DNA from: an uncultured Alphaproteobacteria bacterium | GTDB lineage: Bacteria > Pseudomonadota > Alphaproteobacteria > RF32 > CAG-239 | Reading direction: 5' to 3' | Assembly (NCBI GenBank): GCA_944391725.1 | Contig: CALXUQ010000007.1 | Coordinates: forward strand, 1-42,612 | DNA length: 42,612 nucleotides | Part shown: one piece after another, positions 40,769 through 42,612 of the stretch | Layout: each line of letters begins with the position of its first letter | Numbering within the stretch: the first letter of the stretch is position 1 | Notes under the pieces: generated by a model | What the model saw: the letters and a program-made list of their open reading frames with translations, nothing else | What the model was told of the DNA's origin: nothing | Databases searched by the model: none | Translations under genes and position numbers: made by a program

Positions 40769-42453
40769 CCTTAAACGAACTTCAACAACAACTGTCTTCT
40801 CAAAAAATTGATGCCTGTATCATCACCCGCCACAATCAGTTTTTAGGACAAGATATCTTGCCTTCCGAAAACCGGATTCATCAGCTCAGCGGTTTTAGCG
40901 GATCCGCCGGAACTTTACTGGTATTTAAGGATAAAGCCTATTTGTTTACCGATGGCAGATATGAAATTCAGGCCGCTCGCGAAACCAACCCCGAGCAAAT
41001 TGAAGTAGTTATTACCAATGGCCAAAGCTTAGGCACCTGGATGCAAAATAACCTACGCGAAAACAAGTTAAAAATTGGCTACAACCCTTGGTGTCACAGC
41101 GTTTCCGAAACCGACTTTTGGAAACGTGCACTCAAAAACATTGAGTTTGTAGAACTCCCCGAACTTTTAGCCGATTCGCTTTTGGATAAAAAAGAAGTTG
41201 ATATCTTTGAGCATGATATCACTTTTGCCGGCGTATCTATGGATGAGAAAATCTCTCTTCTGACCGAGTTTATGAAGAAAAACCAACTCGGCGGATTTTT
41301 GCTCACCTCTTGCGATAGTGTTTCCTGGCTGCTGAACCTGCGTTCAAACTGCCTGCCCGACACTCCGATACTCCGTGCTTTTGCCTTTGTCAATGCCTTG
41401 GGCGAAGTTAGTCTGTTTACCAACGATTTCAACCAGCTTGAACATGAACTGAAGAACTATAAAAACCAAAACATCGGGCTTGATTGCAAACACGCTCCGC
41501 GCGCACTGTTTAGTTTGATGAAAAAATATAAAATATGGATTGAGAACTTGCCCGACCCCATTCAAGCCTGGAAAGCAGTTAAAAACCCAATTGAAATTTC
41601 CAACCTAAAACAAGCGCACCTCCGCGACGGCGTGTCTTTGGTGCGTTTGCTAATCTGGCTGGAACAAAACTATGCCGGCAAAACCGAACTTGACGTCGTC
41701 CAAAAAATACACGAACTGCGTCAGGAAAATACCAATTTTTATTCCGAAAGTTTTGATACCATTGCCGGATTCGGTGCTAACGGGGCTGTCGTTCACTACC
41801 ACCCGCAAACAGAAACCAATTTAGAATTAAAAGACGGCTCGCTCTTACTGTTAGATAGCGGAGCACAGTATTATGACGGAACTACCGATGTCACCCGTAC
41901 CATTGCCATCGGGGCTCCAACACCTGAGATGATTCGTGACTATACTTTAGTCTTAAAATCACATATCGCTCTGGCCACGGCTTGCTTTCCGGAAGGCACG
42001 TCAGGTCTGGCTCTCGATGCCATCGCCCGTGCCCCGCTTTGGAAATGTGGCAAAAACTACAATCACGGTACCGGACACGGAGTCGGCTTTTTCCTCAATG
42101 TTCATGAAGGCCCCAACAGCATTTCCAGCCGCAACTCGCAAACTCCGCTGGCAGAAAATATGATTACTTCCATCGAGCCCGGATATTATAAAGAGAACCA
42201 TTATGGGATTCGGATTGAAAACATGGCCCGCGTAATTAGTTGCAACAATCCCGAATTTGAACTTCCCATGCTTGGGTTTGAAACTTTAACACTCGTCCCC
42301 CTTGATAAACAGCTGATTGATAAATATCTCCTAACCCGGGAGGAGCAAGATTGGCTCAACTGCTATCATCAACAAGTTTTTGAGCAACTCTCACCTTTGC
42401 TTAATCCTCAAGAACAAAACTGGCTCCGTCAAGCTTGCGCTCCCTTGGATTAA
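40765..42453 (+). CDS. Xaa-Pro aminopeptidase (aminopeptidase P, M24B)
   Basis: Cuts the N-terminal residue before proline. Two creatinase-like N-terminal domains (about 1-290) precede the pita-bread catalytic domain. The dinuclear metal ligands are visible: Asp364 (LLDSGAQYYD), Asp375 (GTTDVTRT), His438 (GTGHGVGFF), Glu471 (SIEPGYY) and Glu485 (GIRIEN). The 562-residue length matches the long, three-domain APP1-like class. The gene is translationally coupled to prmA and is followed after 19 bases by an exported protein gene on the same strand. Confidence 0.94.
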   Translation: MTLNELQQQLSSQKIDACIITRHNQFLGQDILPSENRIHQLSGFSGSAGTLLVFKDKAYLFTDGRYEIQAARETNPEQIEVVITNGQSLGTWMQNNLRENKLKIGYNPWCHSVSETDFWKRALKNIEFVELPELLADSLLDKKEVDIFEHDITFAGVSMDEKISLLTEFMKKNQLGGFLLTSCDSVSWLLNLRSNCLPDTPILRAFAFVNALGEVSLFTNDFNQLEHELKNYKNQNIGLDCKHAPRALFSLMKKYKIWIENLPDPIQAWKAVKNPIEISNLKQAHLRDGVSLVRLLIWLEQNYAGKTELDVVQKIHELRQENTNFYSESFDTIAGFGANGAVVHYHPQTETNLELKDGSLLLLDSGAQYYDGTTDVTRTIAIGAPTPEMIRDYTLVLKSHIALATACFPEGTSGLALDAIARAPLWKCGKNYNHGTGHGVGFFLNVHEGPNSISSRNSQTPLAENMITSIEPGYYKENHYGIRIENMARVISCNNPEFELPMLGFETLTLVPLDKQLIDKYLLTREEQDWLNCYHQQVFEQLSPLLNPQEQNWLRQACAPLD

Positions 42454-42472
42454 CCAGAGATAAGGAAATATA

Positions 42473-42612
42473 ATGCTTAAAATCAATATGCTTGCGGCAC
42501 TATTGCTGAGCGTAAGTGCCGCAACCGTTTCTGCGCAATTGCCGCAATATGAAGGCGGATATACTCCGAGCCAAAGTTTAGAGGAATATTTTGCCGCCTC
42601 CAACGAGAACGA
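42473..42612 (+). CDS. Exported protein, partial (cut by window edge)
   Basis: The first 46 codons of a gene that continues past the window. They encode a signal peptide (MLKINMLAALLLSVSAATVSA) with a likely cleavage before QLPQYEGG. AAGGA lies about six bases before the ATG. It follows the aminopeptidase by 19 bases, so it is probably in the prmA operon. The mature part seen is too short to assign. Confidence 0.75.
   Translation, partial: MLKINMLAALLLSVSAATVSAQLPQYEGGYTPSQSLEEYFAASNEN

Overview
The window looks like a chromosomal segment of a low-to-moderate GC alphaproteobacterium. The evidence is a split F0 operon (atpI-atpB-atpE and two b-type subunits, b' and b), an ATP12-type F1 assembly chaperone, the block pal-ybgF-tilS, a DUF721/DciA gene next to a DsbA-like gene, GatCAB, SppA and flagellar fliO-fliP. 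The exact lineage cannot be read from the sequence. Large families of intergenic hairpins and a decayed lectin-like paralogue suggest an uncultured, possibly host-associated group; that part is inference.

Layout. 1-1.4 kb: DNA alkyl-transferase (ogt), palindromic repeats, a tRNA-Ser(GCU), a tRNA-like element sharing its acceptor stem, and a small lipoprotein. 1.4-9.0 kb (minus strand): ZIP metal transporter, an unknown gene, gatC-gatA-gatB, a double-domain SppA protease and an unknown gene. 9.0-9.6 kb: first cluster of long hairpin repeats. 9.6-15.5 kb (minus): rluC-type pseudouridine synthase, AsmA, short ATP12, acylphosphatase; then rarA-crcB and a small unknown gene. 15.6-23.3 kb (minus): a lipoprotein with a SPOR-like end, a pentapeptide-repeat/coiled-coil protein, a VirD4/TraG-type coupling ATPase and an HExxH putative metallopeptidase. 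This block is the best candidate for an undescribed envelope or secretion system. 23.4-25.2 kb (plus): Gfo/Idh/MocA oxidoreductase and truA. 25.2-26.2 kb: a broken DUF1566-like gene and a second hairpin whose one arm is the 3' end of tilS. 26.2-28.8 kb (minus): pal, ybgF, tilS. 29.1-30.3 kb (plus): prephenate dehydratase and a small unknown protein. 30.4-34.2 kb (minus): F0 operon, DsbA-like protein, DciA-like protein. 34.3-36.2 kb (plus): fliO, fliP and an intact DUF1566-like gene. 36.2-36.9 kb: third hairpin cluster. 36.9-39.8 kb (minus): outer-membrane beta-barrel, yebC-ruvC, lipoprotein. 39.9-42.6 kb (plus): prmA, an M24B aminopeptidase P, and the start of an exported protein cut by the window edge.

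Most genes are housekeeping: translation fidelity (GatCAB, TilS, TruA, RluC-like, PrmA), envelope maintenance (Pal, YbgF, SppA, AsmA, DsbA-like), energy (F0, ATP12) and DNA maintenance (Ogt, RarA, RuvC, DciA-like). The unusual content is the repeat families, the tRNA-like element, the coupling-ATPase locus and the DUF1566-like gene pair.
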